This document shows, piece after piece, positions 6,775 through 14,058 of a stretch of DNA of 26,555 nucleotides. Where the stretch lies: NCBI GenBank assembly GCA_037131575.1, contig JBAXQV010000017.1, positions 1-26,555 of the forward strand. Reading direction: 5' to 3'. Numbering within the stretch: position 1 is the stretch's first letter; each line of letters opens with the position of its first letter. The translations under genes and the position numbers were made by a program. The DNA is from VFMC01 sp037131575. Lineage in GTDB: Bacteria > Actinomycetota > Acidimicrobiia > Acidimicrobiales > Ilumatobacteraceae. The notes under the pieces are model-generated. The model searched no databases, was not told the origin of the DNA, and saw only the letters and a program-made list of their open reading frames with translations.

Positions 6775-8641
6775 AGGACTCTTCGATTCCGGTGCCCTGC
6801 ATGTGCACGGGTACGGAGACCACGGCAGTGTGCGGGCGTTGGAGCAGCTTGGCCTTCAACGCGAATGCGCTGCCGTTGTGCAGCCATTGGGTGTTCCAGC
6901 TGGTGACGAACTCGGGGATGACGACGGTGATGATGTCGTCGGTGTACTGCTCGTCGATTTCGTCGAGGAACTGCATGACCGGCCGCGTGAGTTCGCGGTA
7001 CGGCGAGTACAGGGTGTGCAACTCGATGGGTACCTGGAATGCTGCCCACTGCGCTTCCACTCGTTTGCGCTCGTCATCGTCGCTGGCCACCGTGACGGCC
7101 ATGATGCGATCGGGGTTGAGCGACTTGGCGTACTGCACACCGTGCAGCACGCCCTTGTTCACGCCACCCACGAGCACCACCATGGTGTGCGTTTCGCGTT
7201 GCGGCCAGTAACCCGGCTCGGCATGCACGGCTTCCCGCCCTTTGGCGTAGTGGCGGCCGATACCGCGGAACATGGCCACCATGATGGGGATGAGGAGCGC
7301 AGGGATGTAGGCGCCCTCGGTGAACTTCGACACCACCACGATGATCGCGATCATGCCGGTGGCGAAGGCGCCCACAGCATTGATGACCAGCCCGGCTTGC
7401 CAGTGCGGTTCCTTGTGCTTGATGTGGTGCCGCACCATACCGCTCTGGCTGAGGGTGAAGCCGGTGAACACACCGAACGCGTAGAGCGGAATGAGCTTGG
7501 AGATGTCGCCTTGGAAGGCCACGATGAGCGCGCTGGCCACGATGGCCAGGAAGAGCACACCGTTCGAGAACACCAGGCGTGCGCCACGGTTGAAGAACTG
7601 CCGGGGCAGGAAGCCGTCTCTGGCGATGATCGACGCGAGGCGAGGGAAGTCGGCGTAGGCGGTGTTGGCAGCGAGGATGAGGATGAGGAAGGTGGCGATC
7701 ATGGTGAGCCAGAACATGACCCCCTTGCCGTGGTACAGGTACTCGGCCATGAGGCCGAGCCCGTTCCCGTCGCCCTCGCCACGGTACGGCTTGAGGTGTG
7801 AAGCAAGAATCGATACGGCGAGGAAGCAGCTGCCGAGGATGCCGCCCATCCACATGAGCGTGGTGGCGGCGTTCTTGCTCTCGGGCTTGCGGAACGCGGG
7901 CACGCCGTTCGACACGGCTTCCACACCCGACAGGGCCACGGCGCCCGACGAGAATGCCCGGAGCAGCATGAGCAGACCGAGGGTGCCCACCTGGTGCTTT
8001 CTCCTGAGGGCATCTTCGCTGAGCAGGCTGTCGGGGATGGGGCCGACGTGCTGCACGAAGATGCGGTAGAAGCCCACGCCGATGAGGATGAGCAGCATGA
8101 GGATGTAGAAATAGGTGGGCCCGGCGAACGCTGCGCCCGACTCCTTCACCCCGCGCAGGTTCATGACGGTCATGATGAACACGCACAACAGACACACCGG
8201 TACGGTCCACTTGCTGTCGAAGCCGGTGGCCGTGCGGATGGCGAGCACACCACCCGCCACGCTCACCGACACGGTGAGGATGTAGTCGACCAGGAGCGAG
8301 GCGCCTGCCACCAGCGATGGGGTGACGCCCAGGTTCTCGCGACTCACGATGTAGGCGCCACCACCCGAGGGGTAGGCCATGATGGTTTGGCGGTAGCTGA
8401 GCACCACGATGGCCATGAGCACGCACACCACGATGGCGATGGGCACGAGTGGCTTGAACGCTGCTGCGCCCACACCGGCCTGGAGCAGGATGACGACGAG
8501 GATCTCGTCGGTGGCGTAGGCCGTTGACGAAATGGCATCGGACGCAAACACCGGGAGAGCGATGGCCTTACTGAGCCGCTGATGCTGCTCGTCTTCGCTC
8601 GAAAGTGGGTCGCCGAGGAGGATTTTCTTGAGTGATGTCAT
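6773..8641 (-). CDS. APC-superfamily permease with cytosolic C-terminal domain, KimA-like potassium transporter
   Basis: A 622-residue membrane protein. About 12 hydrophobic segments occupy residues 30-460, followed by a soluble domain of about 150 residues from 470. Family-like motifs are FASDAISSTAYATDEI (32-47), YPSGGGAYIVSRENLG (90-105) and GVEAVSNGVPAF (239-250). Length, the DAxSS-x-AY motif and the C-terminal domain match the KimA/YdaO group, K+/H+ symporters of the APC superfamily; B. subtilis KimA is about 600 residues and is inhibited by c-di-AMP. Many homologues are simply labelled amino acid permease. The two RCK genes follow directly, which favours K+ as substrate. I looked for a c-di-AMP (ydaO) riboswitch in the 170-base leader and saw none. 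Confidence 0.82.
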   Translation of the reverse strand: MTSLKKILLGDPLSSEDEQHQRLSKAIALPVFASDAISSTAYATDEILVVILLQAGVGAAAFKPLVPIAIVVCVLMAIVVLSYRQTIMAYPSGGGAYIVSRENLGVTPSLVAGASLLVDYILTVSVSVAGGVLAIRTATGFDSKWTVPVCLLCVFIMTVMNLRGVKESGAAFAGPTYFYILMLLILIGVGFYRIFVQHVGPIPDSLLSEDALRRKHQVGTLGLLMLLRAFSSGAVALSGVEAVSNGVPAFRKPESKNAATTLMWMGGILGSCFLAVSILASHLKPYRGEGDGNGLGLMAEYLYHGKGVMFWLTMIATFLILILAANTAYADFPRLASIIARDGFLPRQFFNRGARLVFSNGVLFLAIVASALIVAFQGDISKLIPLYAFGVFTGFTLSQSGMVRHHIKHKEPHWQAGLVINAVGAFATGMIAIIVVVSKFTEGAYIPALLIPIMVAMFRGIGRHYAKGREAVHAEPGYWPQRETHTMVVLVGGVNKGVLHGVQYAKSLNPDRIMAVTVASDDDERKRVEAQWAAFQVPIELHTLYSPYRELTRPVMQFLDEIDEQYTDDIITVVIPEFVTSWNTQWLHNGSAFALKAKLLQRPHTAVVSVPVHMQGTGIEES

Positions 8642-8811
8642 GGCAGTGAGGGAGCGCTGTGCTCATCGTGTCGGGAGGACGACCGAATTGGCGGGCCTTG
8701 ACACAATCTGAACGCAGCGAATTCAAGGTCACGGTACCGCAATTCGCCCAGGTAACAACTCATCTTCCGACGGCGGCCTCGGTGGCCCCGATGCAGCGCA
8801 GTGGCAGTGGC
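8642..8811. other. 170-bp spacer between moxR end and the permease start
   Basis: This gap lies upstream of the minus-strand permease operon and should contain its promoter. A weak TTGAAT (minus strand) without a good -10 partner is the best I can see. No riboswitch consensus and no terminator hairpin after moxR are evident. Confidence 0.4.
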
Positions 8812-9804
8812 TCAGGCCGAGCGCTGCGCCACGGTGCGACTGCGCGGTACCGGCACCTGCTCGACGATGCGGGTGAGCACCTGAGCCGCAGTGGTGCCTT
8901 CCATCTCGGCGTCGATGGTGACGGCCACACGGTGGGCGAGCACGGGCTGAACCAGCATCGCGATGTCGTCGGGCGCCACGAACCCGCGGCCGTTGCTCAA
9001 TGCCAGGGCACGCGCCACGGCGAGCAGAACCAGGGTGCCACGGGTGCTCACGCCGAGGCGGAGGTCGGCATGCTGGCGGGTGGCTTCCACCACATCGGCC
9101 ACGTAGTGACGCATCGACTCCGACACCGCTACCGCGCGGGCGGCGGTGATGAGATGCGTGAATGCGCCCAGGGGAAGAACCGGTTCGAGTTCGTCGATGA
9201 GCAGGTGCCCATCGGGCCGTGCCATCACATCGAGTTCGGCATCGCGAGACGCATAGCCCAGCGACAGCTTCATCGCGAACCGGTCGAGTTGTGTTTCGGG
9301 AAGCGGGTAGGTGCCGTGGAAGTCGAACGGGTTCTGGGTGGCGACCACCATGAACGGATGCGGCAGCGGGTGCGTGAAGCCGTCGTTGGTGACCTGCCGT
9401 TCTTCCATCACCTCGAGCAGTGCCGACTGCGTCTTCGGTGAGGCGCGGTTGATCTCGTCGGCGATGACGATGTTGGCGAACACCGGGCCCTGTCGGAACG
9501 AGAAGCCCACACGATCGCGGTCGAACACTGACACGCCGGTCACGTCGGAGGCCATCAGGTCGGGCGTGAACTGGATACGCCGTACCGAGCCGCCGATTGC
9601 ACCCGCGATGGCTTTGGCCAGTGAGGTCTTCCCCGTTCCTGGCCGGTCTTCGATGAGCAGATGCCCCTCGGCCACCATGCATGCCACGGCGAGCCTGATC
9701 TGCTCGGTCTTGCCACGGATGATGTCGCCCACGGCTGTTTCGATGCGCGCCATCGCCTCGGAGGCGTACTCGCGGCTGATCGTGGGCACCGGGGGGTTGT
9801 TCAT
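8812..9804 (-). CDS. MoxR-family AAA+ ATPase
   Basis: A 330-residue AAA+ protein of normal MoxR length. It has Walker A (EDRPGTGKT, residues 52-60), Walker B (IADEINRA, 114-121), the MoxR signature SPKTQSALLEVMEERQVT (122-139), sensor 1 Asn158 in ATQNPFDFHGTYPLPE and an arginine at 175 in TQLDRF. The lid domain is C-terminal. MoxR ATPases act as chaperone-like factors that mature metal or cofactor-containing or envelope proteins, normally with a DUF58/VWA partner encoded next door. Here the DUF58 gene is 5.9 kb away (15723-16877) on the same strand and upstream rather than downstream in transcription order. The ATG at 9804 faces the rfbF promoter region. Confidence 0.95.
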   Translation of the reverse strand: MNNPPVPTISREYASEAMARIETAVGDIIRGKTEQIRLAVACMVAEGHLLIEDRPGTGKTSLAKAIAGAIGGSVRRIQFTPDLMASDVTGVSVFDRDRVGFSFRQGPVFANIVIADEINRASPKTQSALLEVMEERQVTNDGFTHPLPHPFMVVATQNPFDFHGTYPLPETQLDRFAMKLSLGYASRDAELDVMARPDGHLLIDELEPVLPLGAFTHLITAARAVAVSESMRHYVADVVEATRQHADLRLGVSTRGTLVLLAVARALALSNGRGFVAPDDIAMLVQPVLAHRVAVTIDAEMEGTTAAQVLTRIVEQVPVPRSRTVAQRSA

Positions 9805-10044
9805 GCGCTGTTTCGAGTGGTGAGGCGCGTTCGTGTGGTCGCTTCAAGCGAAATCACACGCACCGCGAAGTTGGTCACAGGGAGTGATCGTCCGGAAACG
9901 CGCGGCAGCGTCACGGGTTCGGGCACAAAAACTGGCATCCGCTACCCCAAAGGTCTCAGGTGGCCGCCCCGGCTGCCTGCCTACCGTCGAAATCGTTTCG
10001 AAATCCTTGAAAAATGGCTGCTCAGCCGGACTGATCGGAGTGTC
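9805..10044. promoter_or_regulatory. Divergent promoter region moxR / rfbF, with 11-bp-spaced direct repeat
   Basis: This 240-bp gap separates the divergent moxR and rfbF starts and is richer in A/T than its surroundings near 9920-10015. It has two copies of TCGAAATC at 9987-9994 and 9998-10005, exactly 11 bp apart, and an internal CGAAA-TCG-TTTCG palindrome (9988-10000). A TTGAAA at 10008-10013 could be a -35 element for rfbF, but I see no good -10. No extra gene is supported in this stretch. Confidence 0.5.
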
Positions 10045-10818
10045 ATGAAAGCGGTGATTCTTGCTGGTGGTCTCGGGACCCGTCTCAGTGAAGAGACAGT
10101 GGTGCGCCCGAAACCGATGGTGGAGGTGGGCGGTTACCCGATCCTGTGGCACATCATGAAGATCTACTCGTACCACGGCGTGGACGAATTCATCGTCTGC
10201 TGTGGCTACAAGAGCGGTGTGATCAAGGAGTGGTTCGCCGACTACTACCTCACCATGAGCGATGTCACCTTCGATCTGGCCAAGAACGAGGTCGAGTACC
10301 ACGCCGGTGAGAGTGAGAACTGGCGGGTGTCGCTCATCAACACCGGTGAAGACACGCTCACCGGTGGCCGCCTGCGTCGCGTGCGCGACTACATCGGCGA
10401 TGAGACGTTCTGCCTCACCTACGGCGATGGCGTAGCCGATGTCGACATCACGGCATCGATCGAGTTCCATCGCAACCATGGCGCGGAAGCCACGATGACG
10501 GCCGTACAACCTGCCGGCCGCTTCGGCGCGTTGGTGTTGCACGAAGGGCAGACCGCCGTGAATGCCTTCAACGAAAAGCCCGATGGAGACGGCGCCTGGG
10601 TGAACGGTGGGTTCTGCGTGCTCGAGCCGTCGGTCATCGATCGCATCGAAGGCGACCATGTGACCTGGGAGCAGGAGCCGCTCCGTTCGCTGGCTGCCGA
10701 CGGCCAGTTGATGGCATATCAGCACCGCGGCTTCTGGCAACCCATGGACACGTTGCGCGACCGGCAGGTGCTCGAATCGCTCTGGGCGTCGGGGTCGGCG
10801 CCGTGGAAGGTGTGGTGA
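10045..10818 (+). CDS. rfbF: Glucose-1-phosphate cytidylyltransferase
   Basis: A 257-residue protein, the usual length for RfbF. It makes CDP-glucose from CTP and glucose-1-phosphate, the first step to CDP-6-deoxysugars. The nucleotide-binding signature LAGGLGTRLSEETVVRPKPM spans residues 6-25 and the metal-binding region TYGDGVADVD spans 125-134. The tail ..FWQPMDTLRDRQVLESLW.. is typical of the family. The ATG at 10045 is preceded by GGAG (10037-10040). The frame is open further upstream, but the conserved N-terminus begins exactly at this ATG. It overlaps rfbG by a few bases, so the two form an operon. Confidence 0.95.
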   Translation: MKAVILAGGLGTRLSEETVVRPKPMVEVGGYPILWHIMKIYSYHGVDEFIVCCGYKSGVIKEWFADYYLTMSDVTFDLAKNEVEYHAGESENWRVSLINTGEDTLTGGRLRRVRDYIGDETFCLTYGDGVADVDITASIEFHRNHGAEATMTAVQPAGRFGALVLHEGQTAVNAFNEKPDGDGAWVNGGFCVLEPSVIDRIEGDHVTWEQEPLRSLAADGQLMAYQHRGFWQPMDTLRDRQVLESLWASGSAPWKVW

Positions 10819-11873
10819 GCCCTTCCTCGTTCTGGCAGGGCCGGCGCGTGTTGGTGACCGGCCACACCGGTTTCAAGGGCGGTTGGTTGAGTCTGTGGTT
10901 GCAGGCGCTCGGTGCCGACGTCACCGGCTTCGCGCTGCGTCCTGAGGGCCAACCCAACCTGTTCGAAGTGGCGCGTGTGGGCGAGGGCATGGAGAGCATC
11001 ATCGGCGATATCCGCAACCCCGCCGAGGTGCGCGCCGCGTTCGATGCGAGCGAACCCGAGGTGGTGTTCCACCTCGCCGCGCAGGCGTTGGTGCGGCAGA
11101 GCTACGCCGAACCCATCGACACCTTCGCCACCAATGTGGTGGGCACAGCTGCCGTGCTCGACGCTGCTCGACGGCCATCGGTACAGGCGGTGGTGAGCGT
11201 CACCAGCGACAAGTGTTACGAGAACCGCGAGTGGCCATGGGGCTATCGCGAAGACGACCACATGGGCGGCCACGACCCCTACTCGGCCAGCAAGGGTTGT
11301 GCCGAGTTGGTGACGGCGTCGTTTCGTCGTTCGTTCTTTCACGACCCCGATTCGGCGTGGCTCGCGAGCGCTCGCGCCGGCAATGTGATCGGTGGCGGCG
11401 ACTGGTCGACCGACCGACTGATCCCCGACATGGTGCGCGCCTTCACCGCCGGTGAGCCCGTGGTGATCCGCAACCCCGACGCGTTGCGGCCGTGGCAGCA
11501 TGTGCTCGAACCGTTGGCTGGTTACCTGCTGCTCGGCGAGCGGCTCGCCACGCACGGCGAACCGATGGCGTCGGCATGGAACTTCGGGCCGGCCGACACC
11601 GATGCCCGCCCCGTTCACTGGGTCGTCGACCGCATGGCCGATCGATGGGGCGATGGTGCCGCCTGGGTGGCGCAGCCCGATGGTGGCCCGCATGAAGCAC
11701 AGTTGCTGAAACTCGACTGCTCGAAGGCGCGTACCCAACTCGGGTGGACACCACGGCTGGGCCTCGACGGCGCGCTCGACTGGTTGGTCGATTGGTACCG
11801 CGCGCATCTCGACGGTGCCGATATGCGTGCCGTCACACTGGCTCAGATCGAGCGCTTCAGCACGCTCGGTTAG
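10815..11873 (+). CDS. rfbG: CDP-glucose 4,6-dehydratase
   Basis: About 352 residues, a short-chain dehydrogenase/reductase-type dehydratase converting CDP-glucose to CDP-4-keto-6-deoxyglucose. It has the NAD motif TGHTGFKG (15-22), the active-site TSDK (130-133) and YxxxK (Tyr156, Lys160). NREWPWGYREDD is characteristic of RfbG rather than RmlB. I chose the GTG at 10815 because it gives a 4-base GTGA overlap with the rfbF stop and lies 4 bases after GGAAGG; GTG codons at 10803 and 10812 are alternatives that add four or one residues. It runs convergently to the SAF-domain dehydrogenase gene. Confidence 0.95.
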   Translation: MSPSSFWQGRRVLVTGHTGFKGGWLSLWLQALGADVTGFALRPEGQPNLFEVARVGEGMESIIGDIRNPAEVRAAFDASEPEVVFHLAAQALVRQSYAEPIDTFATNVVGTAAVLDAARRPSVQAVVSVTSDKCYENREWPWGYREDDHMGGHDPYSASKGCAELVTASFRRSFFHDPDSAWLASARAGNVIGGGDWSTDRLIPDMVRAFTAGEPVVIRNPDALRPWQHVLEPLAGYLLLGERLATHGEPMASAWNFGPADTDARPVHWVVDRMADRWGDGAAWVAQPDGGPHEAQLLKLDCSKARTQLGWTPRLGLDGALDWLVDWYRAHLDGADMRAVTLAQIERFSTLG

Positions 11874-11877
11874 ATCG

Positions 11878-11903
11878 CACGTGGCGCGCGACTCGCCACC
11901 GTG
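11878..11903. terminator. Hairpin between convergent rfbG and the SAF-domain dehydrogenase gene
   Basis: GTGGCG (11881-11886) and CGCCAC (11894-11899) form a 6-bp stem around a 7-base loop. CAC/GTG outside it can extend the stem with one bulged C. It fills the gap between two convergent stop codons and so may terminate in both directions. There is no T-run on either strand. Confidence 0.45.
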
Positions 11904-13196
11904 TCAGGCGGCGCTGAAACGACGCTGTTGCTCGGCGTACAGCTGGTGGGCGAGGCGGTCGCGAGGGGCCTCGACATCGGCCCAGGTGAGGGTGGTGTCG
12001 CGGCGGATGTCGCGCACCACTCGGCAGCCGGGGGCCAGGCCCTGCGGCAGCAGGTTCTCGGAGCGCACGGCACCGGCGTTCTCGGCCTGCCCGTAGGTGT
12101 TGTACCCGCCGAAACCTTCGAGTTCCTCACCAGCCACCAGGTCGCGCTTGGCGAGCGCCACCACTTCCACCACCGGCCCGCCGAGCGGCCGACCGGCCAC
12201 GTCGCCGAACAACACGGCGCGAGCAATGGTGAACGGCGCCTCGAAATGGCACAGGTGATACGGCACGTAGAAGCTGTACAGCGGCCCGGCACCGAGCTTG
12301 TACAGCTCGATGTAGCGGTGCTGGCGCGGATCGGGTTGTTCGGCGAGGCAGAAAACCCCCGGCCCCGGCTTGGGGCCGATCACGAAGTCGACCACACCGC
12401 CGAGTTCGCGCAGTTCGTCGAGGTCGTAGTGCGTGACCAGATCGTCGACATGGCCGGTGTAGCTCTCGCGCTTCATACCGCGGCGAGCCACCACGAAACC
12501 GGTGGCGTTGGCCACCACGCATTGCTCCACATTCACCTTCGACCCGTCGGCGAACGAGGTGACCATGCGCACGTCTTGGTTCCACTGTTCAGCAAAGCCC
12601 TGCTGGGTGGTGGGCGTGCGGTATTCGTCCTGCAGACCCTTCACATTGCCGAGCACGCGAGGGATGAAACCCATTGCCTTCACCTGGCGATGGAGGTTCA
12701 TCTGTACGCCGGGTTGGTCGCCATCGACCATGGTGAAGATCACACCGGCCTGGCGTGCCTTCTCGTGCAGGATGGGCCCCACGGTGGAATCGACCTCGGC
12801 GTTCATGAGCACCATGTGCTTGCCGTTGGCGATGGCCTCGAGGGCGATGGCGGCCCCGAACTCCACCTGCCCGGTGATGTCGATGAGGCAGTCGATGAGT
12901 TCCGACTGGGCGAGCAGACTCGGGTTGTCGGTCACAGCGGGCCGACCGGCGGCAATGGCGGCATCGAGATCGGCCCGGTTGGTGACCACACTGGGTTCGT
13001 CGGCACCCGCGTAGCGGTATGCATCGACGGCGCGCTCGAGTGTGCGATTCGACACCGCCGCCACCACCATGCCGGGCACCGCGTTGGTGACCTGGTTGAT
13101 GAACCCTCGTCCGGCTGCACCAGCGCCGTACACCCCCACGCGGATGGGTTTGCCGGCCTGCTCGCGGGCAGCGAGCGCGGTGTCGATGATGATCAT
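11904..13196 (-). CDS. NAD(P)-dependent dehydrogenase with C-terminal SAF domain (homoserine-dehydrogenase-like, COG4091 type)
   Basis: A 430-residue protein. The N-terminal Rossmann domain carries GVYGAGAAGRGF (21-32), and a middle catalytic region includes DGDQPGVQMNLHRQVKAMGF. A C-terminal SAF-like domain covers about residues 335-410 (VVALAKRDLVAGEELEGFGGY onward). Proteins of this layout are often mislabelled FlgA because of the SAF domain, and they turn up in surface-polysaccharide clusters. Next to rfbF, rfbG and an epimerase it probably reduces or otherwise modifies a CDP-ketosugar; that is an inference from context. Its ATG overlaps the epimerase stop by 4 bases (ATGA). Confidence 0.75.
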   Translation of the reverse strand: MIIIDTALAAREQAGKPIRVGVYGAGAAGRGFINQVTNAVPGMVVAAVSNRTLERAVDAYRYAGADEPSVVTNRADLDAAIAAGRPAVTDNPSLLAQSELIDCLIDITGQVEFGAAIALEAIANGKHMVLMNAEVDSTVGPILHEKARQAGVIFTMVDGDQPGVQMNLHRQVKAMGFIPRVLGNVKGLQDEYRTPTTQQGFAEQWNQDVRMVTSFADGSKVNVEQCVVANATGFVVARRGMKRESYTGHVDDLVTHYDLDELRELGGVVDFVIGPKPGPGVFCLAEQPDPRQHRYIELYKLGAGPLYSFYVPYHLCHFEAPFTIARAVLFGDVAGRPLGGPVVEVVALAKRDLVAGEELEGFGGYNTYGQAENAGAVRSENLLPQGLAPGCRVVRDIRRDTTLTWADVEAPRDRLAHQLYAEQQRRFSAA

Positions 13197-13780
13197 GCAA
13201 TGCCTCCGTGGGCAGGTTCGAGGGTCATATGACGGTGGATGAGCGGAAGGCTCTCGGCCAAGAGTGGCCAGCTGCGATCTTTCGGCGACACCTCAGTCAC
13301 CGGAATCGGCCAGTCGATGGCCAGCAGGGGGTCGTCGTGACGCACCCCGAACTCGGCGTGGGGGGTGTAGGGGTTGCTCACCAGGTAGAGCGCTTCGGTG
13401 TCGTCTTCGAGTGTCTGCATGGCATGTGCGCACCGCTCGGGCACCAGCACTGCGAGTTGATTGTCGGCCGACAATTCCACGCTGACCGTCGTGAGAAAGG
13501 TGGGCGATTCGGGCCGGAGATCGACGATGACGTCGACGAACGAACCGCGCACACAGCGGAGGAACTTCTGTTCGGCATGCGGCGGAAGCTGGCAATGAAA
13601 GCCACGGATCGTGCCGGCGAGGCGGTTTCGCGAGTTGTTGATCTGGCGCACCGGGAAATCGATGCCGTGCTCGGCGAGTTCGGTGTCGCAGAACGCCCGC
13701 GCGAATGAGCCGCGCTCATCGTGGAGTGCCTGCTGTTCGACGAGGAAGGCACCGGAGAGAGAAAGTGGATGGAACAACAT
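13193..13780 (-). CDS. RmlC-like cupin, nucleotide-sugar 3,5-epimerase
   Basis: A 195-residue cupin of the dTDP-4-dehydrorhamnose 3,5-epimerase family. It has the active-site TIRGFHCQ (His62 as base), a lysine at 72, PERCAHAMQTL (104-114), YLVSNPYTP with Tyr128, and Asp146 in AIDWP. Because the partners are CDP-glucose enzymes and no dTDP-sugar genes (rmlA/B/D) are near, the substrate is more likely CDP-4-keto-6-deoxyglucose than the dTDP sugar. The frame is open upstream to 14053, but homology begins at the ATG at 13780. It is the first gene of a two-gene minus-strand operon, coupled by a 4-base overlap to the SAF-domain dehydrogenase. Confidence 0.85.
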   Translation of the reverse strand: MLFHPLSLSGAFLVEQQALHDERGSFARAFCDTELAEHGIDFPVRQINNSRNRLAGTIRGFHCQLPPHAEQKFLRCVRGSFVDVIVDLRPESPTFLTTVSVELSADNQLAVLVPERCAHAMQTLEDDTEALYLVSNPYTPHAEFGVRHDDPLLAIDWPIPVTEVSPKDRSWPLLAESLPLIHRHMTLEPAHGGIA

Positions 13781-13829
13781 CGTGCGAATACCTGTGATCT
13801 GTCGGCCTGTGGGTGGGTGCACTGGGCCT

Positions 13830-13848
13830 GTACAGACGGTAACTGTAC
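13830..13848. promoter_or_regulatory. Candidate operator, inverted repeat GTACAG-N7-CTGTAC
   Basis: The two perfect 6-bp half-sites are centred about 60 bp upstream of the epimerase ATG. Size and symmetry fit a dimeric regulator. No regulator gene is in the window, so the binding protein is unknown. Confidence 0.4.
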
Positions 13849-13970
13849 GGAGCAGCCAGTCACCCGACATGGTGACGCAGCCGATAGTCCGGACAATGGG
13901 CCATTGTTCTGGCAACTGGAAGGATTTGGTCAAGTTCGCCTGCCCTGATGCCGATGGTGGAATGGTCAAC

Positions 13971-13988
13971 CGTACGATCTGCGTACGA
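13971..13988. promoter_or_regulatory. Candidate operator, tandem CGTACGA words with 11-bp period
   Basis: Two identical 7-base words, each containing the self-complementary CGTACG, lie on the same helix face about 70-90 bp upstream of the co-polymerase ATG. This could be a cooperative regulator site or chance; the match is short. Confidence 0.35.
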
Positions 13989-14058
13989 CCGCACTTCCTG
14001 AAGTGGACTTTCACCAAGGGAACTCGGGCTGGCGACCAACGGTTTCGGAGCACGCGAC

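Larger units (their letters stand above)
13781..14058. promoter_or_regulatory. Divergent promoter region between epimerase and co-polymerase, with candidate operators
   Basis: This 278-bp non-coding stretch is less GC-rich than the genes around it and serves two divergent units. It holds an inverted repeat GTACAG-N7-CTGTAC (13830-13848) near the epimerase start and a pair of CGTACGA words (13971-13977 and 13982-13988) spaced by one helical turn nearer the co-polymerase. A GGAG at 14047-14050 is the likely ribosome binding site of the co-polymerase. I could not assign -35/-10 boxes with confidence. Confidence 0.5.

Noticed and set aside
6803..7801. A 332-codon plus-strand open frame opposite the permease
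   Set aside because: It is low-complexity, charge-rich (His, Glu, Asp) antisense of a transmembrane gene.
8642..8811. Possible c-di-AMP (ydaO) riboswitch ahead of the KimA-like gene
   Set aside because: I read the minus strand through this 170-base leader and found no stretch resembling the conserved core of that riboswitch; a covariance-model search would settle it.
9661..10044. N-terminal extension of the cytidylyltransferase into the moxR gene
   Set aside because: The conserved nucleotide-binding N-terminus of RfbF begins at the ATG at 10045 and a GGAG precedes it.
11904..13196. FlgA-like flagellar P-ring protein, a label often given to SAF-domain proteins
   Set aside because: The N-terminal Rossmann domain with GAGAAGRGF, the protein length and the sugar-gene context fit a dehydrogenase, and no flagellar genes are present.
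11901..13232. A 443-codon plus-strand open frame opposite the SAF-domain dehydrogenase
   Set aside because: The predicted peptide is His/Gly/Val-rich antisense translation with no recognisable fold; the minus-strand gene has a clean Rossmann motif and a coupled neighbour.
13781..14053. N-terminal extension of the epimerase up to 14053
   Set aside because: The extra 91 residues are not epimerase-like, cover the divergent promoter region with its repeats, and the protein from 13780 already has a full cupin-family length.
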